A DNA stretch of 64,000 nucleotides from positions 4,760,530 to 4,824,529 of the forward strand of contig NZ_KB910518.1 in NCBI RefSeq assembly GCF_000374185.1, in the 5' to 3' direction. A model generated the notes under the pieces. It ran no database searches, had not been told where the DNA came from, and worked only from the letters and a program-made list of their open reading frames with translations. Shown piece by piece: positions 25,415 to 34,040 of the stretch. The DNA comes from Paenibacillus sp. HW567 (GTDB lineage Bacteria; Bacillota; Bacilli; Paenibacillales; Paenibacillaceae). Position numbers and translations under genes: made by a program. The stretch's first letter is position 1, and each line of letters begins with the position of its first letter.

Positions 25415-27246
25415 TTCATTCCTCCATTCATGGCAGGGGCTGTTCCCCCAGCCTTACAGGGCAAATTCAGCTCGGCCCGGGTTCCCTGACCCGGCTCACT
25501 TACCAGCAAAAGCGTATACGGGGAGCCGAATCTTAGATGGATGCGGTCGCGCACGTTGGCTACCCCAATGCTTTTACTTGAATGCTTAGCGGTATGCTGC
25601 AGGGTTGCCCCATTCAGGGTATTCAGAACTTCAGGCGGTATGCCATGCCCATTATCGGCAATCGTAATCAGCAGTTCCTCCCCGTTCTTCGCAAAAGAGG
25701 CGCTAACCTCAATCAACAGCGGGCCGTCCACATCGAAGGAACCGTGAAAAATCGCATTTTCCATCAGCGGCTGCAGAATCATCGGCGGGACCATTGTCTG
25801 CTCCGTATGCTCTTCAATTCTCCATTCCACCCGGAACCGGTTCGTGTACCGCAGCTCCATGAGCCGCACATAATGATGCAGCAGTTCCAGCTCCGCCGAC
25901 AGCGGCACCAGTTCACTGTCCAGCTTCATGTTGGCATGCAGCAGCTTGTTCAGTGACTGCAGCAGCCTGGCTATCCCTTCAGACTGCTGTAGAACGGCAA
26001 GCATACGGATCGAGTTAATCGTGTTGTACAGAAAATGCGGCGCAATCCTCGCCCTTAGCGCATACAGCTCCGCTTCCCGCTTCTGCCGCTCCTTCTCTTC
26101 AATGGATTGAATGAGCATATCCAGCCGCTTCACCATTGTGACGTAGCTGAGATGCAACTGGCCGATCTCACCTTTGATGGGCGGAGCAGCCGGGGCTACG
26201 AACAGTCCCCGTTCCACATCACGCATCGAAGAGATCAGGCTGCGGATCGGACGGGACAGGTTCCGGGCCAGCAGCAGGGACAGAATCGCGGCAGCCGCAG
26301 TAGATATCACTACCAGAACGATCGTAAAATTGCGGATCACGTTGGCGTCACCCAGCAGCTCCTCACGGTCAATCAGCAAATAGCTGGTCCAGCCCAAATA
26401 TTCGCTGTAGGCGTATACGCCGGTAGCCGCCGTAAGGCCGTCTCCCAGTTCAGGGACTGTGATCACCCCGCGCATTGAATCCTTCCGGGCAGACTGCTCT
26501 GCCACTGCACTGAGGAAACGCTGGTTATCGGCAGACCGCGTGGAATAGATCAACTTCCCTTTCTCATCTGCCACTATGACATGCATGCTCTTGAGCTGGA
26601 AGGAGCGGACAATCTTATCCATGAAATCGGGCCGGATATCGACAGCTACAACCCCCGCCGGACTAAAATCATCATTCAGCAGCAGCCGGGACGCTGTAAT
26701 GGTCGCAAACGGCGCACTGTTGAACTGCCGCTCCTGGCGCAGCCCGGAAATAACAACACCTCCGTCTCTGCTGAGTGTTTCCTTGTACCATTCCTCCTCC
26801 ACCGGACTGACCGCTTCATTGATGGAGGAACGGTCACTGACCCTGTAGCCGTACACATTGCCTTTGGTGCTGTAGAAGATCAGACCTTGAATCGTGGAAA
26901 AAATCGAAGGATAAGTCACAAGCAGCTTGGCAAACTGCCGCTGGGTTTCAAGCTCCCGGTAGCCCCATTGATCACGGGGGACATAGGGCTGATTCAGAAT
27001 CTGAAAGATCTCCGGTGTAAAATACGGAAAGGTGCTGAAGCGGTCCACATCCTCCACCTGCCGCTGAATCGCCTCGTTCAACTGTCCGGCAATGACACCC
27101 AAATCCTCGTTCACCCTTGACTCCAGCGTGTCCACGGATTTCAGGTATGCCATCGTTCCTATCACAATCGACGGGATAATACCTAACAGGAAAAAGGCGA
27201 GCAGCAGCTTGCTCTGGTAAGTTAAATTGTTCCAACGCCGCATCAT
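25411..27246 (-). CDS. YesM-type sensor histidine kinase
   Basis: The start chosen is the ATG at 27246, downstream of GGAGG; a frame extending to 27276 precedes that RBS. The protein has ~611 residues, with a transmembrane segment near residues 10-35, a large extracellular sensor (about 40-280), a second membrane segment (about 285-305), HAMP, and the His_kinase domain with IAPHFLYNTINSIRML carrying the phospho-His. The ATPase part has MENAIFHG and DNGHGIPPEVL. This family senses sugars outside the cell, often with the adjacent binding protein, and signals to YesN-type regulators. The gene overlaps its regulator by four bases. Confidence 0.9.
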   Translation of the reverse strand: MMRRWNNLTYQSKLLLAFFLLGIIPSIVIGTMAYLKSVDTLESRVNEDLGVIAGQLNEAIQRQVEDVDRFSTFPYFTPEIFQILNQPYVPRDQWGYRELETQRQFAKLLVTYPSIFSTIQGLIFYSTKGNVYGYRVSDRSSINEAVSPVEEEWYKETLSRDGGVVISGLRQERQFNSAPFATITASRLLLNDDFSPAGVVAVDIRPDFMDKIVRSFQLKSMHVIVADEKGKLIYSTRSADNQRFLSAVAEQSARKDSMRGVITVPELGDGLTAATGVYAYSEYLGWTSYLLIDREELLGDANVIRNFTIVLVVISTAAAAILSLLLARNLSRPIRSLISSMRDVERGLFVAPAAPPIKGEIGQLHLSYVTMVKRLDMLIQSIEEKERQKREAELYALRARIAPHFLYNTINSIRMLAVLQQSEGIARLLQSLNKLLHANMKLDSELVPLSAELELLHHYVRLMELRYTNRFRVEWRIEEHTEQTMVPPMILQPLMENAIFHGSFDVDGPLLIEVSASFAKNGEELLITIADNGHGIPPEVLNTLNGATLQHTAKHSSKSIGVANVRDRIHLRFGSPYTLLLVSEPGQGTRAELNLPCKAGGTAPAMNGGMK

Positions 27247-27434
27247 CCGCTTCACTTCCTCCGGACAAATTTTCATTTAGTATAATAGATTATGCGCTGC
27301 GCTGCATGGGGAAATGAACCGTTAATTTTTTGCATCAGCCCGGGAGGAAGAACATTCCGACAGGAAATCCCTTGATAGATATGACTTTATAGTTAACACA
27401 CATATGCCATTAAAATGGCATTTTAATATTGAGT

Positions 27435-27462
27435 TTGTAACTTTTCATTACACAGGTATAAT
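27435..27462 (+). promoter_or_regulatory. sigma-A type promoter of the GNAT gene
   Basis: TTGTAA and TATAAT are separated by 16 bases, and the -10 ends 33 bases before the ATG at 27496. The spacing is one base under ideal. The RBS GAGGAGG follows. Confidence 0.6.
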
Positions 27463-27495
27463 AAAATAATGCGTACATAAGAGGAGGAATTTCCG

Positions 27496-28041
27496 ATGAA
27501 CCAGAATATAACCATCTCGCTGCTGGAAGAATTACAACCGGAAATCCTGCAGCAATTAAGTAAACTGCTTATAGATGTAGTTGAGGACGGCGCTTCTATC
27601 GGCTTCCTGCCTCCACTGACTATAGAGGATGCTTCGGCTTACTGGCGGGGAGTGCATGGACCGGGTGTGCTGCTCTGGGCAGCTTTTGAGCGTGGTACCA
27701 TTGTGGGAACTGTGCAGCTCCACTCTGTATCCAAGCCGAACGGTGCGCACCGGGCGGAAATCGCGAAGCTGATGGTGCATCCGCAGCACCGCCGCAAAGG
27801 CATTGCCGGAATGCTGATGGACACTGCGGAGCAGGCAGCGGCTGCGAACGGCCGGACCCTGCTGGTGCTGGATACGCGTGAAGGCGATCCCTCGAACCTG
27901 CTGTACCAGTCACGGGGCTTCGTGAAGGCGGGCATAATCCCGGAGTACGCCATCTCCCATAATGGCAGCAAGACCGGCACCGTGTTCTATTACAAGCATC
28001 AAAAAAAACCATCACCGGCTGTGAATGTCACAGGAAAGTGA
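27496..28041 (+). CDS. GNAT family N-acetyltransferase
   Basis: The 181-residue protein has the GNAT acetyl-CoA site IAKLMVHPQHRRKGIAGMLMD (motif A, Q-x-x-x-x-G-x-A) at about residues 93-113, and the C-terminal YQSRGFVKAGIIPEYA typical of the fold. It transfers an acetyl group from acetyl-CoA to an unknown amine. The ATG follows GAGGAGG. It is a single-gene unit divergent from the YesM/YesN operon, with a promoter at 27435-27462 and a terminator whose 3' arm includes the stop codon. Confidence 0.85.
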   Translation: MNQNITISLLEELQPEILQQLSKLLIDVVEDGASIGFLPPLTIEDASAYWRGVHGPGVLLWAAFERGTIVGTVQLHSVSKPNGAHRAEIAKLMVHPQHRRKGIAGMLMDTAEQAAAANGRTLLVLDTREGDPSNLLYQSRGFVKAGIIPEYAISHNGSKTGTVFYYKHQKKPSPAVNVTGK

Positions 28042-28049
28042 TGGCTTTT
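28009..28049 (+). terminator. terminator overlapping the GNAT stop codon
   Basis: CCATCAC pairs with GTGATGG, enclosing an inner CTGTG/CACAG stem, and is followed by CTTTTG. The TGA stop at 28039-28041 is part of the 3' arm. Confidence 0.7.
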
Positions 28050-28134
28050 GACAGGTAAAGCTGATGATGCTGCCACAGGATTACAGGGACTGGCAAGTTC
28101 TTTCGTTAAATACTGGAGGGCCGTAACCAGCTCC

Positions 28135-29103
28135 TTACGCCCACCACATGTCCAGCGGCTGCTCGCGGATCAGGATCGACTGGAGATTGGTAACGGCGCG
28201 GTAAAAGCCTTCATCCACGGACATCAGCGGATCTTCATGCTCGATGCTCACCACATAATCATAGCCGTAGGTGCGCAGCGCGCTCATGATATCCGACCAG
28301 ACGGAGATACTGTGTCCGCAGCCGACGGAACGGAAGGTCCACGCCCGGGTCTGCACTTCCCCGTAAGGCTGCATATCGGTCAGCCCGTACATATTGATGT
28401 TGTCCTGATCCAGGTACGTGTCCTTGGCATGGAAATGGTGAATCGCTCCGGCCTTGCCGAGAATCTTGATCGCACCCACGGGATCAATGCCTTGCCACCA
28501 CAGATGGCTTGGGTCCAGATTCGCACCGATAGCCGGACCTGTGGCTTCTCTGAGCTTGAGGATGGTATACGGAGTATGGCACAGGAAGCCGCCGTGCAGC
28601 TCGATGCCAATCTTCACGCCATGCTCTTCCGCAAGCTGGGCAATTTCCTTCCAATAAGGAATCAGCTTATGCTCCCACTGCCAGGTCAGAATATCGCTGT
28701 ACACGGTAGGCCAAGGCGTAACGGGCCAGTTCGGCGCTTGGGCCTCCTCGCTGTCTCCGGCTGTACCGGAGAAGGTGTTGACGACGGCAACGCCCATCAG
28801 CGAAGCCAGCTTAATGGATTTGCGCAGAATTTCGTCCCCTTGGCGGGCTTCTTCCTTGTCCGGCGAAATCGGGTTATTATGGCAACTGAAGGCGCTGATC
28901 ATAATGCCGCGCTTTGTGAATTTCTCTAAATATTCCTTCCGTGCCGCTTCGCTGGCCAGCAGCTCATCCGTAGGACAGTGCGGATTGCCGGGATTGCCCC
29001 CTGAGCCGATCTCCACTGCGTTCAGGCCTGCCGCTGCAATTTTGTCCAGCATCTCATCAAGGCTGAGACTGCCAAATACGGGATCAAATACACCTAACTT
29101 CAT
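28135..29103 (-). CDS. sugar phosphate isomerase/epimerase (xylose-isomerase-like TIM barrel)
   Basis: This 322-residue protein of the AP-endonuclease-2/xylose isomerase-like family has metal-site segments KIGIELHGG, NLDPSHLWWQG, HFHAKDTYLD and VSIEHEDP, supplying the usual Glu-Asp-His-Glu set. Members include epimerases, isomerases and lyases that cleave 3-keto-glycosides. It follows the ThuA-like gene with no gap (TAA then ATG) and ends an operon with a Gfo/Idh/MocA oxidoreductase. That set suggests oxidation of a sugar at C3 followed by isomerisation or elimination here. The exact substrate is unknown. Confidence 0.85.
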   Translation of the reverse strand: MKLGVFDPVFGSLSLDEMLDKIAAAGLNAVEIGSGGNPGNPHCPTDELLASEAARKEYLEKFTKRGIMISAFSCHNNPISPDKEEARQGDEILRKSIKLASLMGVAVVNTFSGTAGDSEEAQAPNWPVTPWPTVYSDILTWQWEHKLIPYWKEIAQLAEEHGVKIGIELHGGFLCHTPYTILKLREATGPAIGANLDPSHLWWQGIDPVGAIKILGKAGAIHHFHAKDTYLDQDNINMYGLTDMQPYGEVQTRAWTFRSVGCGHSISVWSDIMSALRTYGYDYVVSIEHEDPLMSVDEGFYRAVTNLQSILIREQPLDMWWA

Positions 29104-29844
29104 TTATTTTCCCACCTTTGCTTTGATCGGCTCAAGCGCCTCGGAATGCCCATACACAGGGTAATCCCCCTTCGCCCCCGCACACCAGTTCACGCCGTTG
29201 ATAATGACCTGCTGGATTTCTTTGTTGTAATACGTCGGATGAGATTCATGTCCAGGCTGAAAATAAAAGATTTTCCCGTTCCCCCGCCGATAGGTAGAGC
29301 CGCTCGGGAACACATTCCCGCCCTCGAACCAGCCGACAAAGATCAGCGACTCCGGTGCCGGAACATCAAAGTGCGCCCCATACATCTCTTCCTGCTCCAG
29401 GTCGATATACTCTCCGATGCCTGCGGCAATCGGGTGGCTTGGCTCCATTACCCACAGGCGTTCTTTTTCCCCTGCTTCGCGCCATTTCAGATCACAGCTT
29501 GTGCCCATCAGCTTGATGAAGATTTTGGACATGTGGCCTGAATGCAGCACAACAAGCCCCATTCCCTGCAGCACACGCTGATGGATACGGTTCACAATCT
29601 CGTCGCTCACCTCCTGATGGGCCACATGCCCCCACCATACCAGCACATCCGTATTGTTCAGCACTTCCTGCGTCAACCCGTGCTCCGGTTCATCCAGCGT
29701 TGCTGTTGCCGTGTCCAGCCCGGCCGCACTTAGGAAGGACGCAAGCTGCGTATGAATTCCCTGCGGATAGACCTGGCGGATTCTCTCTTCCTGGCGTTCA
29801 TGACGATACTCATTCCATACGGTTACTCTAGTCACTATGAACAC
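29104..29844 (-). CDS. ThuA-like domain protein
   Basis: The 246-residue protein matches the ThuA family: RVTVWNEYRHE at the start, DVLVWWGHVAHQEVSDEIV, GMGLVVLHSGHMSKIF, and YFQPGHESHPTYYN near the end. The fold is glutamine-amidotransferase-like, but the family lacks an established catalytic triad. In Sinorhizobium, ThuA works with the dehydrogenase ThuB in trehalose/maltitol use through 3-keto sugars. The start is GTG at 29844 or, better spaced from GGGAG, GTG at 29835. It lies between the oxidoreductase and isomerase genes in one operon. Confidence 0.85.
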   Translation of the reverse strand: MFIVTRVTVWNEYRHERQEERIRQVYPQGIHTQLASFLSAAGLDTATATLDEPEHGLTQEVLNNTDVLVWWGHVAHQEVSDEIVNRIHQRVLQGMGLVVLHSGHMSKIFIKLMGTSCDLKWREAGEKERLWVMEPSHPIAAGIGEYIDLEQEEMYGAHFDVPAPESLIFVGWFEGGNVFPSGSTYRRGNGKIFYFQPGHESHPTYYNKEIQQVIINGVNWCAGAKGDYPVYGHSEALEPIKAKVGK

Positions 29845-29862
29845 ACTCCCGGTTCTCTTTTT

Positions 29863-30939
29863 TTAGTCAAAAAATACAGGCATTCCCGTCTCGGACGATT
29901 TGTAAATCGCCTCCAGAATACGGGTGACCACCAAAGCCTGCTCCGGTTTCACTACCGGCTCGGTGTCCTTTACAATGCAGCCGATCCATGACGCCGCTTC
30001 CAGCACAGCAGGATCATCTCCCGAGCCATCGTAAAAGTCTACGCCGGCCGCATCCAGACCGATGTGCTTTTCATACGTTTTCCCATATTCTTCACCGTTG
30101 ATACGCAGGCCCTTCTCCATATCCGCCCCGCCTTCCGTACCGCACAGCACAGTCTTGGCTTCACCGACATCCAGCGTATTCAGCGCCCAACTGGCTTCAA
30201 GGACAATGCTCGCCCCGTTCTCCATCGTAATAAAACCAATTGCGGAATCCTCAACGGTGAATTTCTCCGGGTCCCACGGGCCCCAGGCATTCGCGGCGTT
30301 CTTGCGCCCGGACAGCTTATGATACGCGTTACCCACAGCATATTTGGGCTTGTAATTGTCCATCATCCACAGGGTCAGGTCGAGGGCATGGGTACCAATG
30401 TCGATCAGCGGCCCGCCGCCTTGCGCCTCCTCATCCAGAAATACGCCCCAGGTCGGTACCGCGCGGCGGCGGATGGCCTTGGCTTTGGCGTAATAAATTT
30501 CCCCCAGCCCATTATTCTCGCATACGGTATGCAAGTAAGCCGAATCGGCTCTGAAACGGTTCTGATAGCCAATGGTCAGCTTCTTTCCCGTCCGCTTGGA
30601 CGCGTCGATCATCGCCTGTGCTTCTGCTGTAGTCTTGGCCATTGGCTTCTCGCACATCACATGCTTGCCGGCCTCCATCGCAGCGATGGAAATCTCCGCA
30701 TGGGAGATATTTGGCGTACATACATGAATCACATCTATGCTTGTATCTTTTAGCAGCTCTTGATAATCGGTATATACCACAGCGCTTTCATTTCCAAATG
30801 CAGCCCGCGCCAGCTCGGCACGTTCAGGAACGATATCGCAAAACGCAACCATCTCCGCACCCTCTACCTTTTGCAAGGCAGGCATATGTTTGCCGTTCGC
30901 GATACCGCCGCAGCCGATAATTCCAACTTTCAAAGTCAT
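29863..30939 (-). CDS. Gfo/Idh/MocA family NAD(P)-dependent sugar oxidoreductase
   Basis: The 358-residue protein has an N-terminal Rossmann fold with VGIIGCGGIANGKHMPAL (dinucleotide-binding GxGGxA type) and the family hallmark CEKPMAKTTAEA near residue 95. The C-terminal half is the substrate-binding alpha/beta domain, with GGGPLIDIGTHALDL containing the catalytic-site Asp/His. It oxidises or reduces a hydroxyl of a cyclic sugar or polyol. The ATG follows GGAGG. It is the first enzyme gene after an AraC regulator (38-base gap), followed by ThuA-like and isomerase genes. Confidence 0.9.
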   Translation of the reverse strand: MTLKVGIIGCGGIANGKHMPALQKVEGAEMVAFCDIVPERAELARAAFGNESAVVYTDYQELLKDTSIDVIHVCTPNISHAEISIAAMEAGKHVMCEKPMAKTTAEAQAMIDASKRTGKKLTIGYQNRFRADSAYLHTVCENNGLGEIYYAKAKAIRRRAVPTWGVFLDEEAQGGGPLIDIGTHALDLTLWMMDNYKPKYAVGNAYHKLSGRKNAANAWGPWDPEKFTVEDSAIGFITMENGASIVLEASWALNTLDVGEAKTVLCGTEGGADMEKGLRINGEEYGKTYEKHIGLDAAGVDFYDGSGDDPAVLEAASWIGCIVKDTEPVVKPEQALVVTRILEAIYKSSETGMPVFFD

Positions 30940-30977
30940 GTTCTGCTACCTCCAACTATTGGTTTGATACCTCTATC

Positions 30978-31895
30978 TTACAAACCTGCTGGACTGCTTT
31001 CTTCCTGCAATCTTGCCCTATTATTCCTGAATATTGTCTTATGGTATCTGAGCGGAGAAATTCCCGTCGCCCCCTTGAAGTAATGATGAAAGGTCTTCAC
31101 ACTGCCAAACCCTGCGGCTTCGGCTACGGCGGACATTGGGAGATCTTCGTTCAGCAGGATCCATTTTGCTTTGTTCAGCCGGTATTCATTCAAGAAAGCG
31201 ACAAAGGTCATTCCCGTATTCCGCTTGAACAGCTTCGTGAAATAATACGGGCTGAAGCCCATATACCGGGCCACCTCATTCAGCGTAATCGCCTCCCGGT
31301 AATGCTGCTCCACATAGGCAAAAATCCGCTCCAGCCGCTCCAGCGTTTCTCTGGACTGGGTCAGCGTATCCTCCGAAAATTTGGGCAGACGTTTGACTCT
31401 GCTCTGCGGAATCTCCCGCATAATAACAGTCAGCAGCTCGAACATCCTCGCCTTGATCAGATAGGCATACCCTTCGCGGCGATGGGTGTCCTCCCCGTAA
31501 ATACTCTCGATAAGACCAATAACCTTGGCAGAAACGGCCTCGGGCCAATCAGAACTAGAGTACTCCATTGCCGTAAAAATATCCCGCAGGGAGTAGTCAG
31601 TGCCGCCCGGGGCAGCAGCCTCCTGAAACAGATTCAGATCAAATTGAATCACGACCCGCTCACTTTCGGGCGAAGCGAGAAAATAATGCACATCCCCGCC
31701 GTTAATAAACTGAACCTCACCCTGCTCCATACGGATAGGGGTATCATTAATTCCCAGATTTAGATTTCCTTTGGTGACATAAATAATTTCGATTTCCTTG
31801 TGCCAATGCGGATAACACAGCTCATCCCCTCCACAAATAAAGCTGCGGAAAGGAAAATGCTTATCCACATCCGGAAATTCGAGATAGATATTCAT
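30978..31895 (-). CDS. AraC family regulator with cupin sensor domain
   Basis: Of the 305 residues, the N-terminal ~150 form a cupin (HWHKEIEIIYVTKGNLNLGIN, then MEQGEVQFINGGDVHYF), the usual sugar-binding part. The C-terminal ~100 hold two helix-turn-helix motifs (ITLNEVARYMGFSPYYFTKLFK, MSAVAEAAGFGSVKTFHHYFK). It is on the same strand and 38 bases upstream of the oxidoreductase operon, so it most likely controls those catabolic genes and may be co-transcribed with them. Confidence 0.88.
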   Translation of the reverse strand: MNIYLEFPDVDKHFPFRSFICGGDELCYPHWHKEIEIIYVTKGNLNLGINDTPIRMEQGEVQFINGGDVHYFLASPESERVVIQFDLNLFQEAAAPGGTDYSLRDIFTAMEYSSSDWPEAVSAKVIGLIESIYGEDTHRREGYAYLIKARMFELLTVIMREIPQSRVKRLPKFSEDTLTQSRETLERLERIFAYVEQHYREAITLNEVARYMGFSPYYFTKLFKRNTGMTFVAFLNEYRLNKAKWILLNEDLPMSAVAEAAGFGSVKTFHHYFKGATGISPLRYHKTIFRNNRARLQEESSPAGL

Positions 31896-31957
31896 AAACG
31901 CGGCTCCTTCTACGAATCATTCATTTAATTATACGCCGGAATCGTTGCGGGGGAATT

Positions 31958-31986
31958 AAAAAAAGTGCCAACCGGAGGTCAGCACT
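31958..31986 (-). terminator. terminator of the DUF1848 gene
   Basis: On the minus strand AGTGCTGACC pairs with GGTTGGCACT around a 3-base loop, followed by seven T. It is 12 bases after the stop at 31998. Confidence 0.85.
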
Positions 31987-31997
31987 CTATTATTCCA

Positions 31998-32936
31998 TTA
32001 ATCCACTTGTTTTGACGGCTTTGGAAAAGAAGAGTCATATTGATAAAGGAAAGAGGGGCTGGACGGATCATGGTGCTGCAACGTTTTGGTAACTGCCTGT
32101 TCACTTTGTACCGCATAACAATACATACAATTAAACTTACAGGTATTGTACATCCCAACATCGACAGACGCTGTGCATAAACAGGAGCCGCGTTGATTTT
32201 TATCCTTTGCTGACTTAAGGTCCAATTGAAACTCACGGGAGATAAGCTCCTTGTCAATACAGCTCCCATACTCAACCCCACAGTCTTCAAGGTCCACAGC
32301 CTCAGCGCATGTCTGAACCTCAAGGCCATAACGTCTGCCAATCCGGCTAATCTTTCCAGCCATGTCTACCAACTGCTCACGATATTCTGAAGCGGTAATA
32401 TCTGTGAAGATGATCTGATGATTGTTCTGCAATTTCTTGATTCTATTCTCCGTCTTCCCATAAAAATCCATAAAGCTGATTACCAGCCTGTGAGTATATG
32501 ACTCCAACTGCCGGGCCAGTGATTCAAAACGTTCGAGATGATCATTTATCGGCGTTATACTGCTAATGATGATTGGATCATACCTCCAAATGACCCTGTT
32601 GGCCCCAATCTGGCGGCTGAGCTTCTTGAAATACTGCACCCTGCTCTGGATCGGTGGCAAGTTGGGTTCAAACTGGGGCGGGTAATCATTTAATGTGTAC
32701 TGAAAGTAGTATTTATAGCCTCTTTCATCAAGAATCTTCAGATGCTTCATGAAAGGGTTGGGGTTCTTGGTCCAAAAGACGATAACATCTACATCTTCAG
32801 GCTTTAAGCCCAAAGAGCTTACCTGATTAGAATTGAAAGGATTAACTCTGTAAAAATAACCCTCCTCAATCCTTCTCATGAACCAATCCCCGAAAAAAGC
32901 AGGAATATCCGTTCTTCTGCTGGCGCTAATAATCAA
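31998..32936 (-). CDS. DUF1848 protein with C-terminal CX3CX2C cluster
   Basis: The 312-residue protein matches DUF1848: it opens IISASRRTDIPAFFGDWF and has VDVIVFWTKNPNPFMKHL and YYFQYTLNDY. Residues near 265-290 read CLCTASVDVGMYNTCKFNCMYC (shown here only to its cluster), ending in C-K-F-N-C-M-Y-C. That CX3CX2C pattern is the signature used by radical SAM enzymes for a 4Fe-4S cluster, but here it is at the C-terminus instead of the N-terminus. Additional Cys residues occur at CAEAVDLEDC. Function is unknown. The start is TTG at 32936 after GGTGGTG. The gene is monocistronic with its own terminator. Confidence 0.8.
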   Translation of the reverse strand: MIISASRRTDIPAFFGDWFMRRIEEGYFYRVNPFNSNQVSSLGLKPEDVDVIVFWTKNPNPFMKHLKILDERGYKYYFQYTLNDYPPQFEPNLPPIQSRVQYFKKLSRQIGANRVIWRYDPIIISSITPINDHLERFESLARQLESYTHRLVISFMDFYGKTENRIKKLQNNHQIIFTDITASEYREQLVDMAGKISRIGRRYGLEVQTCAEAVDLEDCGVEYGSCIDKELISREFQLDLKSAKDKNQRGSCLCTASVDVGMYNTCKFNCMYCYAVQSEQAVTKTLQHHDPSSPSFLYQYDSSFPKPSKQVD

Positions 32937-33298
32937 GGCTGATCACCACCCGTTTACCTAATTGAACTCAGTTCTACTTACAATTATTTTATCGAACAAG
33001 ATCATTGGCCACATTGACCGGAATTTCAAGATATCTCTCGATATCATAGCACATATGTTCGTATAAATACAAAAAGAGCCCCCCGGCTCCTTTGATGGTT
33101 CTTTTTTAAAGAAATTTATACCGGTCGAAGCAGCGGAGGGGAAGTTTGGAACTGGAGGAGCGAATGCGTCCGCCTTTATGGTTGAATTTCTACCGCTCCT
33201 AGCGGTTTAAATCAGGAAATTCAATCATAACAGCGGCCGGAAGTCCAAACATTCCCCGGAGCTGCGGTTGAAACTTAATCTTCTGTTTGCCAGATCAA
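32937..33298. other. 362-bp intergenic region with a large palindrome
   Basis: The first ~190 bases are AT-rich and contain an imperfect hairpin with a T-run near 33068-33107 (GAGCC...GGCTC, later TTCTTTTTT). The rest is the large palindromic element at 33130-33265. No gene is supported. Confidence 0.5.
33130..33265. repeat. 136-bp imperfect palindrome, MITE-like or structured RNA
   Basis: Nested inverted repeats share one centre. The outer arms are GCAGC..GGGGAA-GTTTGGA and their complement, the middle arms TTATGGTTGAATTTC and GAAATTCAATCATAA, and the tip TACCGCT/AGCGGT. Such a design fits a transposase-less palindromic element or a long RNA hairpin. It lies between the 5' side of the DUF1848 gene and the 3' end of the YhcH gene. 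Confidence 0.65.
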
Positions 33299-33751
33299 TC
33301 AAAGCTTAATCTTCATTACAACCTTCCGGACCGCCTCTATCCTCCCGGCCTCAATCCCTGTCATATGACCATCCTGCGGATAGCAGACTACGAGCGCTCC
33401 CGGGCCGGCAGTCACAGCCGATTCCAGTGCCCCGGTGAAGAAAACCGCATCCTTCTCGGCGCTGTATTCATCTCTAACATGAAGCTGTTCAACAGCGGCG
33501 TAGCCGATTCGTTCTGTGCCTTCCAGAATGTAATGCAGATCCAGATTTACTCTGTGCGCTTCCCAGAAGCATTGATCAGCGTCCTTGGTTTCATACTCAT
33601 TAATGAAGTAGAACATTTCCTCGTTTACATCGTGGCGCCCCGCGGCCTGCCCGGAAAAATCAGTATGGCGCAGAAATTGCAGCCCTCTCTGAATCTTCTC
33701 TCCGTAAGCGTTATCATTCTCCAGCAAATGCTCCAGTGTATCCACAATCAT
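33299..33751 (-). CDS. YhcH/YjgK/YiaL family protein (sugar anomerase-like)
   Basis: The start chosen is the ATG at 33751 (MIVDTLEHLLEND), after AAGGGG; a longer frame to 33847 has no RBS. The 151 residues match the YhcH family: FSGQAAGRHDVNEEMFYFINEYET, the metal-site segment WEAHRVNLDLHYILEGTE, and CYPQDGHMTG. E. coli YhcH (NanQ) speeds anomer conversion of N-acetylneuraminate; other members serve other sugars. It stands alone here, 13 kb from nanE, so a link to that pathway is possible but not shown. Confidence 0.88.
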   Translation of the reverse strand: MIVDTLEHLLENDNAYGEKIQRGLQFLRHTDFSGQAAGRHDVNEEMFYFINEYETKDADQCFWEAHRVNLDLHYILEGTERIGYAAVEQLHVRDEYSAEKDAVFFTGALESAVTAGPGALVVCYPQDGHMTGIEAGRIEAVRKVVMKIKL

Positions 33752-33882
33752 CGCCGATATCCCCTTATCCTCTTTAATTTGTTCCCTTCCTGCGGAATAA
33801 AAAAATAATATATAACCAGACCAGGCGCAGTCTATGTATTTGTTCACGTCTCCGGCATAACTATTAATAGAGGAAGCCTACG

Positions 33883-34025
33883 CTCACAAAACTTAAGCAT
33901 AGGCTTCCGAAGCCAGTTTTGCTCGATGCTGATTCATGGATGCCTATGCTCACAAAACTTAAGCTTATGCTTCCGGAGCCAGTTTTGCTCGATGCTGATT
34001 CATGGATGCTATGCTCACAAAACTT
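33883..34025. repeat. tandem 65-66 bp hairpin repeat, two full copies and a partial third
   Basis: CTCACAAAAC recurs at 33883, 33949 and 34014. Each full unit folds as CAAAACT...GGCTTC-C-GAAGCC-AGTTTTG (second copy slightly degenerate), then a conserved GCTCGATGCTGATTCATGG spacer. The third copy is cut off and runs into the RBS TAGGAGG of the next gene, so the repeat forms the immediate leader of 34041-34640. Confidence 0.8.
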
Positions 34026-34040
34026 TTAGGAGGCATGTAA

